DNA of 60,180 nt from a virus (IMGVR_UViG_3300033146_003163:1-60180), one strand, 5' to 3'; shown: positions 16,212 through 26,164, counted from the first letter of the stretch. Notes: a model not told the origin generated them from the letters alone. Numbers and translations: made by a program.

Positions 16212-16360
16212 AGGGGGTTTATTTTAACTTATGCTTGGCCAAGTTAAGCTTAACTTGGACTGAGTTTTTATCTTTTGGTATGTCTAGGATAGCAAGGTTC
16301 AAGGCTTTATCTGACTCATATTTTGATGCTCAGCATAAAGCCCTTTCTAAGCCTTCCTAG
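16187..16360 (+). CDS. -1 frameshift extension of the tail chaperone (GT-like)
   Basis: The heptamer T TTT TTC at 16187-16193 is a perfect X XXY YYZ slippery site in the chaperone frame (codons TTT TTC). After a -1 shift, reading continues 'LPNEDLEGVYFNLCLAKLSL' and on to a TAG at 16358, adding about 55 residues rich in hydrophobic and helical segments. The alternative would be a 164-bp gap without a gene before the tape measure. This matches the conserved G/GT organisation of long-tailed phages, where the T-like extension recruits tube subunits. Confidence 0.75.
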   Translation, partial: FFLPNEDLEGVYFNLCLAKLSLTWTEFLSFGMSRIARFKALSDSYFDAQHKALSKPS

Positions 16361-16375
16361 TTCTAAATTCTCGTT

Positions 16376-18364
16376 ATGTTATTAGGAAGCAACAATAAAA
16401 CCCTAGCTCTAGGGATTAGAGTATTTCTTAAGGATGAGTTTTCTGGGCCTACCAGAAATATGACGGATGCGTTACGTGGTTATAAGAAGGAGTTCTTAGC
16501 TTTTCAAGAGAACCTTCGAGTAGCTCGTAACGCTTCTGCTGTGATAGCTACTACAGGGGCCCTACTCACTAAGGGTATGGTATCTGCAGTAAACCAGGGG
16601 GCAGACTTCTTATATATCATGAAAGGGGTCCAAGCTATTACTAGTGCCACTCGGTCCGCTTTAGAGGCCTCATCCAAATTGGCTATGCGAATTGGTAGAG
16701 AGACTATGTTTACTCCCGAAGAGGTTGCTTCCGGTATGCGTTTTATGGCTATGGCTGGTCAACAGCTTTCTACTATTAATTCCACTATCCGAGCAGCAAC
16801 TAACCTTGCTGGTGCTACTATGACTAGGTTAGGGGGTAAGATGGGAGCTGCTGATATCTTAACAAATACTTTAAAAGCTTTCGGATTAGCAGACCGAGAG
16901 TCCTCTTATGTCGCTGACCTTTTGACTAAGGCTGCTACCAGTGCTAACGTAACTCTGAATGACTTAGGTAACTCTATTAAGTACGTGGCAGCTACTTCAC
17001 GAAACCTAAACATCCCAATGACCGAGACCATTGCTGGGTTAATGGCTCTAGGTAATGCGGGTATCTTTGGGAGTATGGGAGGTACTAGTTTAGAGAATGC
17101 TTACAGGTATCTAGCGAACTCTTTATCCCCCAGCGCTACTAAAAAGGCTAAAGCTGCTTGGGCTAGTTTGGGCTTAACCCGGAAGGACATTACTTCTACT
17201 AAGGGAGACCTATTACCCATATATGAAGTGATGGCAAAGATACAGAATAAACTAAAATCAATAGGCTCTATCCCAACACAGAATATCCTTAAAGACATCT
17301 TTGGAGTAAGGGGCCAAAAGGCTGCTGCTACTTTGATGCGTAATTTATCCCAATACGAGGGCTTTGTCCATTTACTAAGACGATCTAGTGGGACTGCCCA
17401 AGAGAAAATGTCAATGATGATGGATGAGGTAAAAGGGGATATCTTAAAACTTACCTCTGCCCTGTCTGGTTTACAAGTGTCTTTTGCCAAGGCAGTAGGC
17501 CCTACCTTCAGGTCATTTGTACGGGGTTTGACTACAGTAGTTACTAAGTTGTCAGACTTCTTGTCTACTCCCTTTGGGTCTTTCTTAGCCAAGCTGGCTA
17601 TGGGGATTACTGCTACTGTGACTGCCGTTGCTGTTCTTAGATTAGGGATCCACTCTCTTATCTATTCTCTAAGGATGTTATCTGCTACCTCCAAGGGTAT
17701 GCAAGCTTCCACTAGGTTTATGGTAAACGCTTTACTTGGGAGAGCGACTTTTACGGGTACTAATCCTGTTGTTCCTCCAGTAGGCCTCCAGTCTTCCCCT
17801 GTTAGGAATGTTGCTGGGTTCCCAAGTACCTGGGTCCAGCGTAGTGGGTACAGGTACCAACGGTACAACACCCCCACGGGTAGAGCCCCATCTTGGAGTG
17901 TTAAACCTCTTATGATTTCGGGTATGCCCAGGTTAGTCGCTGCTACTAGTAGAAGTACCTCTATTCTAACAGGGTTAGCTAGTGTAGGAAAAGGTATTCT
18001 AGGATTCTTTGGAGGCCCAGTAGGACTAGCTTTTACAGCACTGTCCTTCGCTATGCCCTTTATCATAGATGCTTTATCCGATAACACTAAAGCTACAGAA
18101 GAAAATACACAGGCTTTAAAGAAGGAGACTCCCTCTGCTAATGCAAACCTTTTGTTTGAAGCTTTAAAAGGGATGTCAGTTGATGAGATGGCTACAGCTT
18201 TGATAAATAAATTTGATGAATTGATCCGTTCTAACCAAGCCCAGGCAGAGGCTTTTAAAGAAGCTATAGAAAACTCTGATTTCTTATCCATCGCTAGTAT
18301 TTATGCGGGGACTAATGCGGGTCAGTTAGAACCAACTTTCCAAGGAGGACTGCCAGATGAGTAA
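16376..18364 (+). CDS. Tail tape measure protein
   Basis: Determines tail length and fills the tube lumen. The N-terminal 350 residues match the TP901-type tape measure core, with segments such as 'GMRFMAMAGQQLSTINSTIR' and 'KAATSANVTLNDLGNSIKYV'. There are hydrophobic helices around 402-425 and 535-555. At 662 residues it is short, implying a tail of roughly 100 nm by the usual 1.5 Å per residue rule. The 3' end overlaps the next gene by 8 bp. Confidence 0.88.
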   Translation: MLLGSNNKTLALGIRVFLKDEFSGPTRNMTDALRGYKKEFLAFQENLRVARNASAVIATTGALLTKGMVSAVNQGADFLYIMKGVQAITSATRSALEASSKLAMRIGRETMFTPEEVASGMRFMAMAGQQLSTINSTIRAATNLAGATMTRLGGKMGAADILTNTLKAFGLADRESSYVADLLTKAATSANVTLNDLGNSIKYVAATSRNLNIPMTETIAGLMALGNAGIFGSMGGTSLENAYRYLANSLSPSATKKAKAAWASLGLTRKDITSTKGDLLPIYEVMAKIQNKLKSIGSIPTQNILKDIFGVRGQKAAATLMRNLSQYEGFVHLLRRSSGTAQEKMSMMMDEVKGDILKLTSALSGLQVSFAKAVGPTFRSFVRGLTTVVTKLSDFLSTPFGSFLAKLAMGITATVTAVAVLRLGIHSLIYSLRMLSATSKGMQASTRFMVNALLGRATFTGTNPVVPPVGLQSSPVRNVAGFPSTWVQRSGYRYQRYNTPTGRAPSWSVKPLMISGMPRLVAATSRSTSILTGLASVGKGILGFFGGPVGLAFTALSFAMPFIIDALSDNTKATEENTQALKKETPSANANLLFEALKGMSVDEMATALINKFDELIRSNQAQAEAFKEAIENSDFLSIASIYAGTNAGQLEPTFQGGLPDE

Positions 18365-19196
18365 TAATACACAATACCTGTATTCATGTCGCCCCTTAGT
18401 ATACGGGGATAGTACTTTAGCTAGTTTGGCTTTAGGGCCTTTGATAGCTGCTCCCCTAGTGGGTTACACTGTTAGGTTACACAAATACTTTTTAGGATCA
18501 CGTAGGAGAGAGGCCTTAGAAAAACTATCTGCTAAGTTGGACCGTCGGGATAAAACAGACTACTCCAGCTTCTTTAAACAGGGGCCCTTGGAATACCCTA
18601 AGGCTACTACACCTGAACCCCGTGAACTTTATGTAGAGACTCCCATCCGTATTATCCGCCCAGAGTCTTTGGCTATTCACATTGTAGACCCTTTCAAAGC
18701 TGCCCAGGAGGGGGCTAGGCCTTACATAGTTTTAGACTTTCCCCCTAAAGAATTATCAATAGATATAAAAAGCGACTTCGCTGCTGTAAAGATACTGGGA
18801 GCTAATAACCCTCATTATCACTATGGTGGTAGTGAGGACACTATTACGTTAGAAGTAGACTGGTATCACTTTGCTAGAGGAAGCCAAAAGAACTCTGTAA
18901 TTGAGAAGTGCCGGGCTTTAGAAGCTTTGACTAAGGCTGATGGCACTCGGAGACGTCCCCCGATTATCTATCTACAGTGGGGAGTTAAGAACCCAATCTT
19001 CCGCAACCACTTCTTTGTCATGACTTCTGCTTCATACAAGCTGCGTAACTTCACTAATACCTTATTAGCTAGCACCCGTAACCCCAATCAGGGATTGAAC
19101 AATGAGGGGGGAATGCTTCCCTTGTATGCTACTCAGACTGTGGTATTAAAAAGGGTAACTCCCCACTCTTTAACTTGGAAGGAGATATTACAATGA
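18357..19196 (+). CDS. Baseplate/tube-initiator protein (CIS tube-like)
   Basis: A 279-residue protein between tape measure and LysM protein. The segment 'VLDFPPKELSIDIKSDFAAV' followed by 'GGSEDTITLEVDWYHF' resembles the Afp7/gp54-type proteins of contractile injection systems ('FNPxxLx…' and 'GG…LxLELxF'). These form the first ring above the hub and often precede a LysM protein, as here. Residues 23-36 are hydrophobic but there is no clear signal. The next gene's ATG overlaps its TGA (ATGA). Confidence 0.6.
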   Translation: MSNNTQYLYSCRPLVYGDSTLASLALGPLIAAPLVGYTVRLHKYFLGSRRREALEKLSAKLDRRDKTDYSSFFKQGPLEYPKATTPEPRELYVETPIRIIRPESLAIHIVDPFKAAQEGARPYIVLDFPPKELSIDIKSDFAAVKILGANNPHYHYGGSEDTITLEVDWYHFARGSQKNSVIEKCRALEALTKADGTRRRPPIIYLQWGVKNPIFRNHFFVMTSASYKLRNFTNTLLASTRNPNQGLNNEGGMLPLYATQTVVLKRVTPHSLTWKEILQ

Positions 19197-19462
19197 TCTA
19201 TGAAAAAGGTTACATAATAACCCATGAGGATAGCACTAAATTCTTAGGGTCAGCTCTGACTATATCCCCATCAATAGTAGGAAAGAAACCTTACATTACT
19301 ATGGAGGGGGATACGCTATTTCGTATAGCTAACACCCAATTCCAGGATACTAGATCTTGGTATGATATTGCTTTGTTAAACCCGGACCTTCCGGACCCTA
19401 TCGTCATTCCGATAGGAACCACCTTATTCCTACCCGTATATGGTAAAACTTCCCGTAGTTGA
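19193..19462 (+). CDS. LysM-domain baseplate protein
   Basis: The C-terminal half is a LysM fold ('YITMEGDTLFRIANTQFQDT', then 'WYDIALLNPDLPDP' and 'IPIGTTLFLP'), as in the gp53/Afp8-like baseplate proteins that link hub and wedge. I start it at the ATG at 19193, which overlaps the previous stop as ATGA; an ATG at 19175 is six codons further upstream. Product about 89 residues. It overlaps the hub gene by 23 bp. Confidence 0.75.
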   Translation: MIYEKGYIITHEDSTKFLGSALTISPSIVGKKPYITMEGDTLFRIANTQFQDTRSWYDIALLNPDLPDPIVIPIGTTLFLPVYGKTSRS

Positions 19463-21368
19463 TATCTTCGCTGTACTGCCCTTAGTGGGCACCGACTTTG
19501 AGGAGAGGCTCTTAGTGGTAGATGGAGCAAGCGTTGGGAGGTCTAGTCTTGCCTCCTTCTCTTATACTTACAAACAGAGTGGGGATGATAAGGGCCACTT
19601 CATACTAAGGTTTGACCATGTGAATATTGATATCTCCGCTTTGCGCAGGGGTAACTATTTAAGGGTTAGGTGGGGGTATTCTTACCAGCCCGCTGACCAG
19701 CGCTTATCCCAACTAGTGGCGATTGATAAATTACATGTTACCTATAATAAGTCAGGGCTATCTATAAAAGTCCTATTTTTGTCTATAGCTGGGTTTAAGA
19801 TGAAACACCCAAACCAGATAGATAATGCTTTCGACTCGCTGTCAGAGGAGGGTATAACTATCTACTACGAATACTACAACCCTATCTCTAAGTCAACTAT
19901 CCAATACATTTATTCACCAGCTCACGGAACCCGTACTTATGCTGAGAAGGTTAGGAAAGATAAACAGGACGAAGCACAGGACTATGATGATCGTATAAAG
20001 GATGCTAAAAAGGGAGTAGTAACAGATGACCCGAATTGGGTAAGTAGCTATGGGTCTTCCCCATTTAGCCACGCTTACATCAGTGGGGTAAGCTCGGGGT
20101 TTTCAGGCCCCGATTCTGAAACCCATAAAGTATTATCAGAGAAAGGGTACAGAGCTTTTAGACAGAAGATTCAGGAGGCTTTGGCTAAGGCTGTACTGGC
20201 TAAGACAGGAGACTTCCTAATGAGCACCCGAGATCAGGGGATAAACATAACCACAGACATATCTCAGAGAGCTCCTATAACAGGTATACGACCTTCAGGG
20301 GTTATCTCCATTACATACAAAGAATTACCCAAGAAACTTACTACTGCTTACACTTCTGTAGTTAGCGTTAACCCTACTACTGGTGAGGTGAAGACCGAGA
20401 CCTCACATGTTTATCGAGGAGGTAGTAAGATCTACCGGTTTAGTAAGACTCACAAAACTTTCGTAGAGTACGATATAGTTTATCAAGATGGGGTTTATGG
20501 AACTAAACAATACAATCCTTCTACTGGAGAAGAGTTTATCCCATTGTCTGCTGAAGACCAAGAGTTATTTATAAAGAGTTCCAAGGAGATGAGTAAAAGG
20601 ATGGAGTCAGTTAACTCCGTTCATGCTCACATGGACCAAGAGCAATACTACACAGCGCAGGGTATCCCGAAGGACGCTATGCAAAGGGATCTTGATTCTC
20701 TCGAGTACGAAGGTTATGAGAAATACAGAACTGGGGCTTTTACTAGAGAAGACATAGGGGTAGAGGGGGATGGCACCGCAATCATTGCTAGAGTAGTTCC
20801 CGGAGATACTGTATCTGAGAATAACCGGATAGTACAAGAGAGGTTAATAGACTTCTTTCATGCCACTGGGGTATCTATAGTTATGGAAGGAGACCCCAAG
20901 ATTTTTGGGAATTATAACTTCGCTTTAGCTGACTTCGTAGTTAACTTTAATGGGGTATATGTAGCTTTAGACACTACCCACGCTATCATTAAAGGGAAGT
21001 ATATCACAACTATTTTGGGGGGTAGGATACCGGAAAACATTACTTCTATTGTAGCAGAGGTCCAAGAGTCAATCGATGATAGGTCTAAGCGGATAGTAGA
21101 GAAGTACTCTTCTTTAGCTAAACCTGAAGACTTCTTTAATATTATACATTGGGCTGGGGATGAAGATTATCTAGAAGAACAATACTATCCGGATGAGACC
21201 CCGTCTTATGACTTTAGTAAGGATGGAACAGAGGGAGCTAAGGCAAGGAAAAATTCTACTAAGTATTACAAAGATAGGGATTACAAAGAGGTAGATTCAA
21301 AGCTAGACTCTGGAGATGGTTATATGAAAACAATTGAGATGTCAGATATTGATTTACAAAGCAAATGA
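19440..21368 (+). CDS. Baseplate hub protein (gp27/gpD-like)
   Basis: The 642-residue product has the beta-barrel-type start of hub proteins ('ASFSYTYKQSGDDKGHFILR', then 'LRRGNYLRVRWGYSYQPADQ'), which form the trimeric hub that holds the spike. An insertion rich in charged and Gly/Ser residues covers about 165-460, unusually long for gpD-type hubs. The last 60 residues are very hydrophilic. It overlaps the spike gene (ATGA) and lies directly downstream of the LysM gene, the canonical hub-spike order. Confidence 0.75.
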   Translation: MVKLPVVDIFAVLPLVGTDFEERLLVVDGASVGRSSLASFSYTYKQSGDDKGHFILRFDHVNIDISALRRGNYLRVRWGYSYQPADQRLSQLVAIDKLHVTYNKSGLSIKVLFLSIAGFKMKHPNQIDNAFDSLSEEGITIYYEYYNPISKSTIQYIYSPAHGTRTYAEKVRKDKQDEAQDYDDRIKDAKKGVVTDDPNWVSSYGSSPFSHAYISGVSSGFSGPDSETHKVLSEKGYRAFRQKIQEALAKAVLAKTGDFLMSTRDQGINITTDISQRAPITGIRPSGVISITYKELPKKLTTAYTSVVSVNPTTGEVKTETSHVYRGGSKIYRFSKTHKTFVEYDIVYQDGVYGTKQYNPSTGEEFIPLSAEDQELFIKSSKEMSKRMESVNSVHAHMDQEQYYTAQGIPKDAMQRDLDSLEYEGYEKYRTGAFTREDIGVEGDGTAIIARVVPGDTVSENNRIVQERLIDFFHATGVSIVMEGDPKIFGNYNFALADFVVNFNGVYVALDTTHAIIKGKYITTILGGRIPENITSIVAEVQESIDDRSKRIVEKYSSLAKPEDFFNIIHWAGDEDYLEEQYYPDETPSYDFSKDGTEGAKARKNSTKYYKDRDYKEVDSKLDSGDGYMKTIEMSDIDLQSK

Positions 21369-22093
21369 TAGATTTTTCTCTTTACATGCGTAGGCTAGTG
21401 TTAGACGGGTTAGAGTCCTTTGGAAGGTACTACTCCTCGTACTATGGATTTGTTGTTGATAACAAAGACGAGAGTGGTTTGAACAGGCTTTCTGTTATAG
21501 TACCAGAGGTCTTCCCGTCTGGACGAGCAGTAGTTGCTCTACCTAACGGGGTCTATGCTGGGAAGGGCTATGGCATCCAGCTATTACCCAAGTCAGGGGA
21601 CATGGTGTCTATCAAGTTTAGACATGGTAACACAGATTACCCAATGTGGGGCTTCTCTAATTATCAACATGGACAGAAGCCAGAAGTCTTTAAAGACCCT
21701 GAAACAATCGGGATAGTAACCCCCAACGGGATTTCCATTTTAATAAACGACAAAGAAGGTGAACAAGAGATTACTTTAACTACTAAGGATGGTACGATTC
21801 TTTCTGTAAAGGATGAGGAGATCGCCCTTACCCATAACAAAGATACGAAAGTAGTTATTAAAGATGGAGAGGTTACTGTAGGCAAAGACCAGATGACCCA
21901 TTTCTCTAAGGGGGAAAACACCCAAGACATCCTCAAAGATCTGGTAGATATCATAGACACATGGTCAAAACTTATTTCAGTACCAGTAGCCGGTACTCCT
22001 ACTCTGAATACCGTTTATTTTGGAGATGCGATGTCCATTCCCCTTGCTAAACTAAAACAAGATATAGAGAAATCTATTACCAAGTACTCTTAA
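21365..22093 (+). CDS. Baseplate spike protein (gp5/gpV-like OB fold plus beta-helix)
   Basis: The N-terminal OB domain is recognisable ('YYGFVVDNKDESGLNRLSVI', then 'GYGIQLLPKSGDMVSIKFRH' and 'PMWGF'). It is followed by a repetitive Asp/Lys/Thr beta-helix ('EQEITLTTKDGTILSVKDEE', 'DTKVVIKDGEVTVGKD') typical of membrane-piercing spikes. No lysozyme domain is inserted. The tip appears to be a helical C-terminus rather than a separate metal-binding apex. The stop codon lies inside the CTTAAG of P1 copy 2. Confidence 0.82.
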   Translation: MIDFSLYMRRLVLDGLESFGRYYSSYYGFVVDNKDESGLNRLSVIVPEVFPSGRAVVALPNGVYAGKGYGIQLLPKSGDMVSIKFRHGNTDYPMWGFSNYQHGQKPEVFKDPETIGIVTPNGISILINDKEGEQEITLTTKDGTILSVKDEEIALTHNKDTKVVIKDGEVTVGKDQMTHFSKGENTQDILKDLVDIIDTWSKLISVPVAGTPTLNTVYFGDAMSIPLAKLKQDIEKSITKYS

Positions 22094-22148
22094 GCATACT
22101 TAAACTATATATTGCAATTACTATGCACTTAAGTACTTTTAGGGATAA
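22089..22148 (+). promoter_or_regulatory. P1 regulatory element, copy 2
   Basis: CTTAAGCATACTTAA at its left, a TATATATTGCAATTAC core and CTTAAGTA at 22128. It matches copies 3 and 4 base for base over the first 45 bp and then differs at 'CTTTTAGGGATA' versus 'TGCTTAGGGATA'. The left CTTAAG contains the TAA stop of the spike gene. It lies about 115 bp before the gp25 gene and should control the baseplate wedge and fibre block. Confidence 0.7.
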
Positions 22149-22171
22149 CATAAAGCATCGCTATTTTAATT

Positions 22172-22258
22172 ATGGATACTGCCTATATTAAATATGCTTA
22201 TAATAAAAATAAAGAAAGACCAGGACCACATAATTTACAAGTAAACATTAACTTATAA
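22172..22258 (+). CDS. Possible 28-residue leader peptide
   Basis: An ATG-initiated frame ('MDTAYIKYAYNKNKERPGPH'…) fills most of the space between P1 copy 2 and the gp25 gene and ends 4 bp before its ATG. It is Tyr/Asn/Lys-rich with no recognised motif. The region also contains a TGCTTATAATAAA stretch that resembles the P2 core. It may therefore be non-coding leader rather than a peptide gene. Confidence 0.25.
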   Translation: MDTAYIKYAYNKNKERPGPHNLQVNINL

Positions 22259-22262
22259 TAAA

Positions 22263-22625
22263 ATGGATAACAGATACGGGTTATATTTTCCAATCATACT
22301 TAGTCAGGGGGCTCCAATAGCACCTGCCTTAGTGGACAGTGTTGATGCTTCTCTCAGACACATCTTCACTTGGACTATCGGAACTCGTAACTTTAATCTT
22401 AGTTTTGGGTCCCCGTTATACCACATGCTGGGTCAGTTAACATCTGATAAGAATCTAGAGATACTAAGAATCTACTCCCTCCAAGCTATTGCTCGTTGGG
22501 AAAAACGATTAGAGGTTACAAACCTAGAACTAGTAGCTGATCGAGACACTGGGCTTGTTAACATCCAGATTGAGGGAAAGATTATGCCAGAGAATATTGA
22601 TTATACATACGAAACCGCCTTATGA
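22263..22625 (+). CDS. Baseplate wedge protein gp25-like
   Basis: At 120 residues it is the normal length for the gp25/gpW family. 'LVDSVDASLRHIFTWTIGTR', 'FGSPLYHMLGQ' and 'ARWEKRLEVTNLELVADRDT' correspond to the family's core helices and the 'WEPRI'-like segment. It forms the lower sheath-binding part of the wedge. The next gene starts before this one ends (4-bp overlap), and gpJ and gpI follow, giving the standard wedge operon. Confidence 0.87.
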   Translation: MDNRYGLYFPIILSQGAPIAPALVDSVDASLRHIFTWTIGTRNFNLSFGSPLYHMLGQLTSDKNLEILRIYSLQAIARWEKRLEVTNLELVADRDTGLVNIQIEGKIMPENIDYTYETAL

Positions 22626-24310
22626 AAATATCAACCAATTGGGTAGGCTATATAGACAGGACTGCATCAGCAATCCGCTCATCAGTTTTAAAGGCTCTGT
22701 CCACAAACGTACCAGAGTTAACTGATCGTAGCAGTTCTAACTTATTAATTATCCTTATAGACATCTTTGCTGGTGTATCTGAATTGTTAAACTATTACAT
22801 AGATACCACAGCAAGAGAGCTATTTCTTCCTACAGCTCGTAGGTTTAGCAGTGTATTGAAACAAGCTTTCTTAGTAAACTATAATGGAAAGGCAAGAGTC
22901 ACAGCATTCGTATCAGTGGAACTAGTGGCCTTAGATTCTTTAGGGAACCCCGTTGCAGTTCCTTCTGATTTTGAGATACCAATGGGAACGATCTTTAGAG
23001 ATAAGAATGGTAATACTTGGTTAAGCGTTACATCTCTAACTTTTAGGAAAGATTACTCTTCTATTGTACTGGAGCTTTCCCAGTATGAAACGATAACTGA
23101 CGATGACTTTGGGGTATCAGACGGTAGTTTGAATATGATGATAAAGCTCCCAACTGAGTACGCTCATGAATCCTTAGATGTTAAAGTAGGAGCTGAATAT
23201 TGGAACAGGGTAGACGACCTGGGCTTCTCTAAGCCAGATAGTAAAGACTTCCAAGTAAAAATGCAGATGGATGGTGGAGTTTACTTGGTATTTGGGGATG
23301 GGGTGACTGGTGCAGTTCCGCCTATAGGATCTCCGATACTAGGCTCTTACAAAGCTACAACAGGAACGGGAGGAAATATCCCATCTGATTATATTAAAAA
23401 TATTGTAACCTTGATCCCAGTATTGCCTCCTGTAGCTTCCTACTCTGTGAGTAACCCGAATCCTGGGTATGGAGGTAAGAGCATAGAAGGTATAGAAGAG
23501 ATTAGGAAAGCAACCCCCCTATCCTTACGAACACTGCACAGAGCAGTTTCAAGACAAGATTATCTGGATGTAACATTATTAGCACCAGGAGTACGGGGAG
23601 TTACTTTGGGGTATGACTGCGGACTAGGGGTCCTTTTGTTTGTAGTCCCAGAAGGAGGAGGTAATCCAACCCAAGCTTTTCTTAATAGCGTAGAAACCTT
23701 TGTAAAGCAGAGAGGTATAGCAGGGTTCCCAACTAAGATCCTTCCTTCGGGAGAGACACATATACATGGGATAATGCGTATCCAAGGTAGATACCGAGTA
23801 ACTGAAACTACGATTCTTAAAGCAGTAACAGCTGCTTTGATAGACCTCTACAGCCCATACAAGAGTAACATAAACCAGGCAGTACGCCAGTCTGATATCA
23901 TATCTACTGTTGACAACTTACCTGAGGTAGACTTTTTGGTATTGGAGGAATTCTGGGCAGAGCCTTATCTGAGACCCAGCAACCTTTCAATAGATCTCCA
24001 GTACTCAATCAAGATACTTATGAATTCTAATGTTATCGTACATTGGAAACTGGTCTACAACTATGTGAATGATGATTTCCAATTGTATAAGGATAATGTA
24101 TCTAACCAAGCTTTAACCCCAGGTACAGTATATAACATTGATGGTATTATGGAGATAGTGATACCCTCTGTTCCAGCCAACTTAGTAGCAAATGATTCTT
24201 GGACGTTCACAACGTACCCATATTCTAAAGATGTAGAATTAGACGATATGTCAATTCCTATAATTGGTCCTAATGATTTCACATTTATAATACAAGAAAC
24301 AAATGGGTAG
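22622..24310 (+). CDS. Baseplate J-like wedge protein (gp6-like)
   Basis: The 562-residue product has the J/gp6 hallmarks: N-terminal helices ('NLLIILIDIFAGVSELLNYY'), a central region with 'GTGGNIPSDYIKNIVTLIPV' and 'GKSIEGIEEIRKATPLSLRT', then 'HRAVSRQDYLDVTLLAPGVR'. These are the conserved 'GxxxES…R…P' and 'R.VT..DY' segments. The C-terminal 100 residues form an additional beta domain. It builds the ring around the hub that triggers sheath contraction. Confidence 0.87.
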   Translation: MKISTNWVGYIDRTASAIRSSVLKALSTNVPELTDRSSSNLLIILIDIFAGVSELLNYYIDTTARELFLPTARRFSSVLKQAFLVNYNGKARVTAFVSVELVALDSLGNPVAVPSDFEIPMGTIFRDKNGNTWLSVTSLTFRKDYSSIVLELSQYETITDDDFGVSDGSLNMMIKLPTEYAHESLDVKVGAEYWNRVDDLGFSKPDSKDFQVKMQMDGGVYLVFGDGVTGAVPPIGSPILGSYKATTGTGGNIPSDYIKNIVTLIPVLPPVASYSVSNPNPGYGGKSIEGIEEIRKATPLSLRTLHRAVSRQDYLDVTLLAPGVRGVTLGYDCGLGVLLFVVPEGGGNPTQAFLNSVETFVKQRGIAGFPTKILPSGETHIHGIMRIQGRYRVTETTILKAVTAALIDLYSPYKSNINQAVRQSDIISTVDNLPEVDFLVLEEFWAEPYLRPSNLSIDLQYSIKILMNSNVIVHWKLVYNYVNDDFQLYKDNVSNQALTPGTVYNIDGIMEIVIPSVPANLVANDSWTFTTYPYSKDVELDDMSIPIIGPNDFTFIIQETNG

Positions 24311-24962
24311 GCTTAACGAGTTCTTTTTTAAATCTCTTCCAGACTTTTTTCGGATCCACGATACATATCCCGATGTTAATAACAAAGGGATATTGGAGCG
24401 TTATTTGGATACCCTACAAGCTGACATGGAGATAACTGAACAGGATATAACTTCTCTAAGCTCTGCTATATTCCCGGCTGAAGCTAAGGAAAAACACTTA
24501 GATTACATAGCCGCTTTATTAGGAACGCCTCCATTACTGGTATTAGATGAGGAAGATCTATACAGATTTATCCTATCCCATATAATAGGGGTATATAAAT
24601 ACAAGGGAACAGAGGAAGGAGTAAAAAGGTTTTTTAACTTGTGGGGATTTGAGGTTACTTTGGTATACACTACACCCACTAATTCTTCTTATGATACCCC
24701 CCTAAACTATGACGAGGGACACCAATACGACCAAGGTTGCTCGGTATGTATTAGTGTAGATATAACTCTACAGCCCTTTACCCAAGAAGCTGCTGAAGCT
24801 ATAACTGATCCAAAATTCCCTGACAGAGTCGCTAGAGCCCTACGGTCAGTTGCTCCTATTTTCTGGTATTCAATAACGACAAACTATACTTCACCTTACT
24901 TAGTAAATGAGGATGACCTTATCATCAACTCAGACTTGGGTAGGATGACAGTATTAAAATAA
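24303..24962 (+). CDS. Tail protein I-like baseplate protein
   Basis: The 219-residue protein follows gpJ with an 8-bp overlap. It contains 'LDYIAALLGTPPLLVLDEED' and 'GVYKYKGTEEGVKRFFNLWG', the pattern of the P2 gpI/T4 gp53-like family in which 'R.ll…….r..KGT..gi……G' is conserved. It usually links the wedge to tail fibres, and here the next genes are fibre-related. Confidence 0.8.
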   Translation: MGRLNEFFFKSLPDFFRIHDTYPDVNNKGILERYLDTLQADMEITEQDITSLSSAIFPAEAKEKHLDYIAALLGTPPLLVLDEEDLYRFILSHIIGVYKYKGTEEGVKRFFNLWGFEVTLVYTTPTNSSYDTPLNYDEGHQYDQGCSVCISVDITLQPFTQEAAEAITDPKFPDRVARALRSVAPIFWYSITTNYTSPYLVNEDDLIINSDLGRMTVLK

Positions 24963-24969
24963 ATAAGAT

Positions 24970-26160
24970 ATGGCTAGTGGAGATATATATGAAAGCACGC
25001 TACCCCAAAAACCTATGCCAGATGCCCTGGACTGGGTAAGGATAGTAACACAGGATGGTAAATCTGTTATGGTTCCTAAGAACAGTTTAGGGGGAGCTTC
25101 TGTAATTACTGGGTTAGCTTATTTAATTACAGATCCTGGTACTCCTGTAGACAAGGACCTATGGCTATGTATGGAGTCAGGAGAGTTTACTAATTTTGGA
25201 AACCTTACAGCCTCTGCCCAAGACTTTCTGGTATATAACGTGGACCATTGGGAAGTAGTTAAAGATCCTAGATCTCTGTTAGGATACTGCGTATGTAATG
25301 ATACTGATCCTACTAAAATGCCAAACCCTTTGCCCGGCCAGTACTTCGTGGGGATCTGGGATAACAGGCCTTGGTTTATTAACAACGCTGGTACTATACG
25401 GGAGTTTGTGACAGTACCCTGGGAAGACCATTACTATGTTGACTTAGTAGTAAACCTATACTCTTCAGATTATACCCCCACTATTGGGGACACCATAGAG
25501 GTTTCTGTCCCGATCCAGAATGCCGGGACTGTAGATGACACGGGAGTTTCTGTAGAGATCCCAGCTGTTTCGGGGTTGACCTATCAATCAGATAACAGTG
25601 GAGGATCTTATGACCCAGCTACTGGAGTCTGGACAATTGGCCAATTCCCCTCAGGCCAAGCCAGGACTCTTAGGATAAATTTTTCAGTAGATGTCTCTTC
25701 TGCTATGTCTGTCTCTGCCACTATTTCTGGGGATGCAGATGACAAGTACCCTACAAACAACTCAGCTGTAATCGCTATCAATGCCCATCCCCCATTACCT
25801 CCCATATACTATGGAAGGAGAGTTAGTAGTATTCCTCCTGACTCGGTTGATATTAAAGCTGGTACTAAAGTAGAAGGATACGATTATACAGTTAACCAGT
25901 TTATCTTTCCTCCGGATATAGAATCCCAGTTTTTATGGGCAGCTATCCCGGATGGAGTATTCCCTGATGATTTTAATAAGTGGATGGATGTACAGAATAC
26001 GCTAAACCAGGGGAATATAAGTACGGGGAATCCCGGTGAAGGCTCTGACTTTATGAAAAGAATCCCCGGTCTTACATCTGTAGATGGGGTGGACTACGTA
26101 ATTTACATGTCCAACTACCTATCCTACTTTAAAAACGATTTGAAAATTTATAAACAATAA
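24970..26160 (+). CDS. Tail protein with CARDB/DUF11-like Ig domain
   Basis: The N-terminal 130 residues are phage-structural in character. Residues about 155-265 read as an immunoglobulin-like repeat: '[20 protein letters not shown]', then '[20 protein letters not shown]' and '[11 protein letters not shown]', as in CARDB/DUF11 domains of bacterial surface proteins. The rest is unassigned. Placed between the wedge genes and the giant fibre, it probably anchors or decorates the fibre. It ends 4 bp before the fibre ATG. Confidence 0.6.
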   Translation: MASGDIYESTLPQKPMPDALDWVRIVTQDGKSVMVPKNSLGGASVITGLAYLITDPGTPVDKDLWLCMESGEFTNFGNLTASAQDFLVYNVDHWEVVKDPRSLLGYCVCNDTDPTKMPNPLPGQYFVGIWDNRPWFINNAGTIREFVTVPWEDHYYVDLVVNLYSSDYTPTIGDTIEVSVPIQNAGTVDDTGVSVEIPAVSGLTYQSDNSGGSYDPATGVWTIGQFPSGQARTLRINFSVDVSSAMSVSATISGDADDKYPTNNSAVIAINAHPPLPPIYYGRRVSSIPPDSVDIKAGTKVEGYDYTVNQFIFPPDIESQFLWAAIPDGVFPDDFNKWMDVQNTLNQGNISTGNPGEGSDFMKRIPGLTSVDGVDYVIYMSNYLSYFKNDLKIYKQ

Positions 26161-26164
26161 AACG

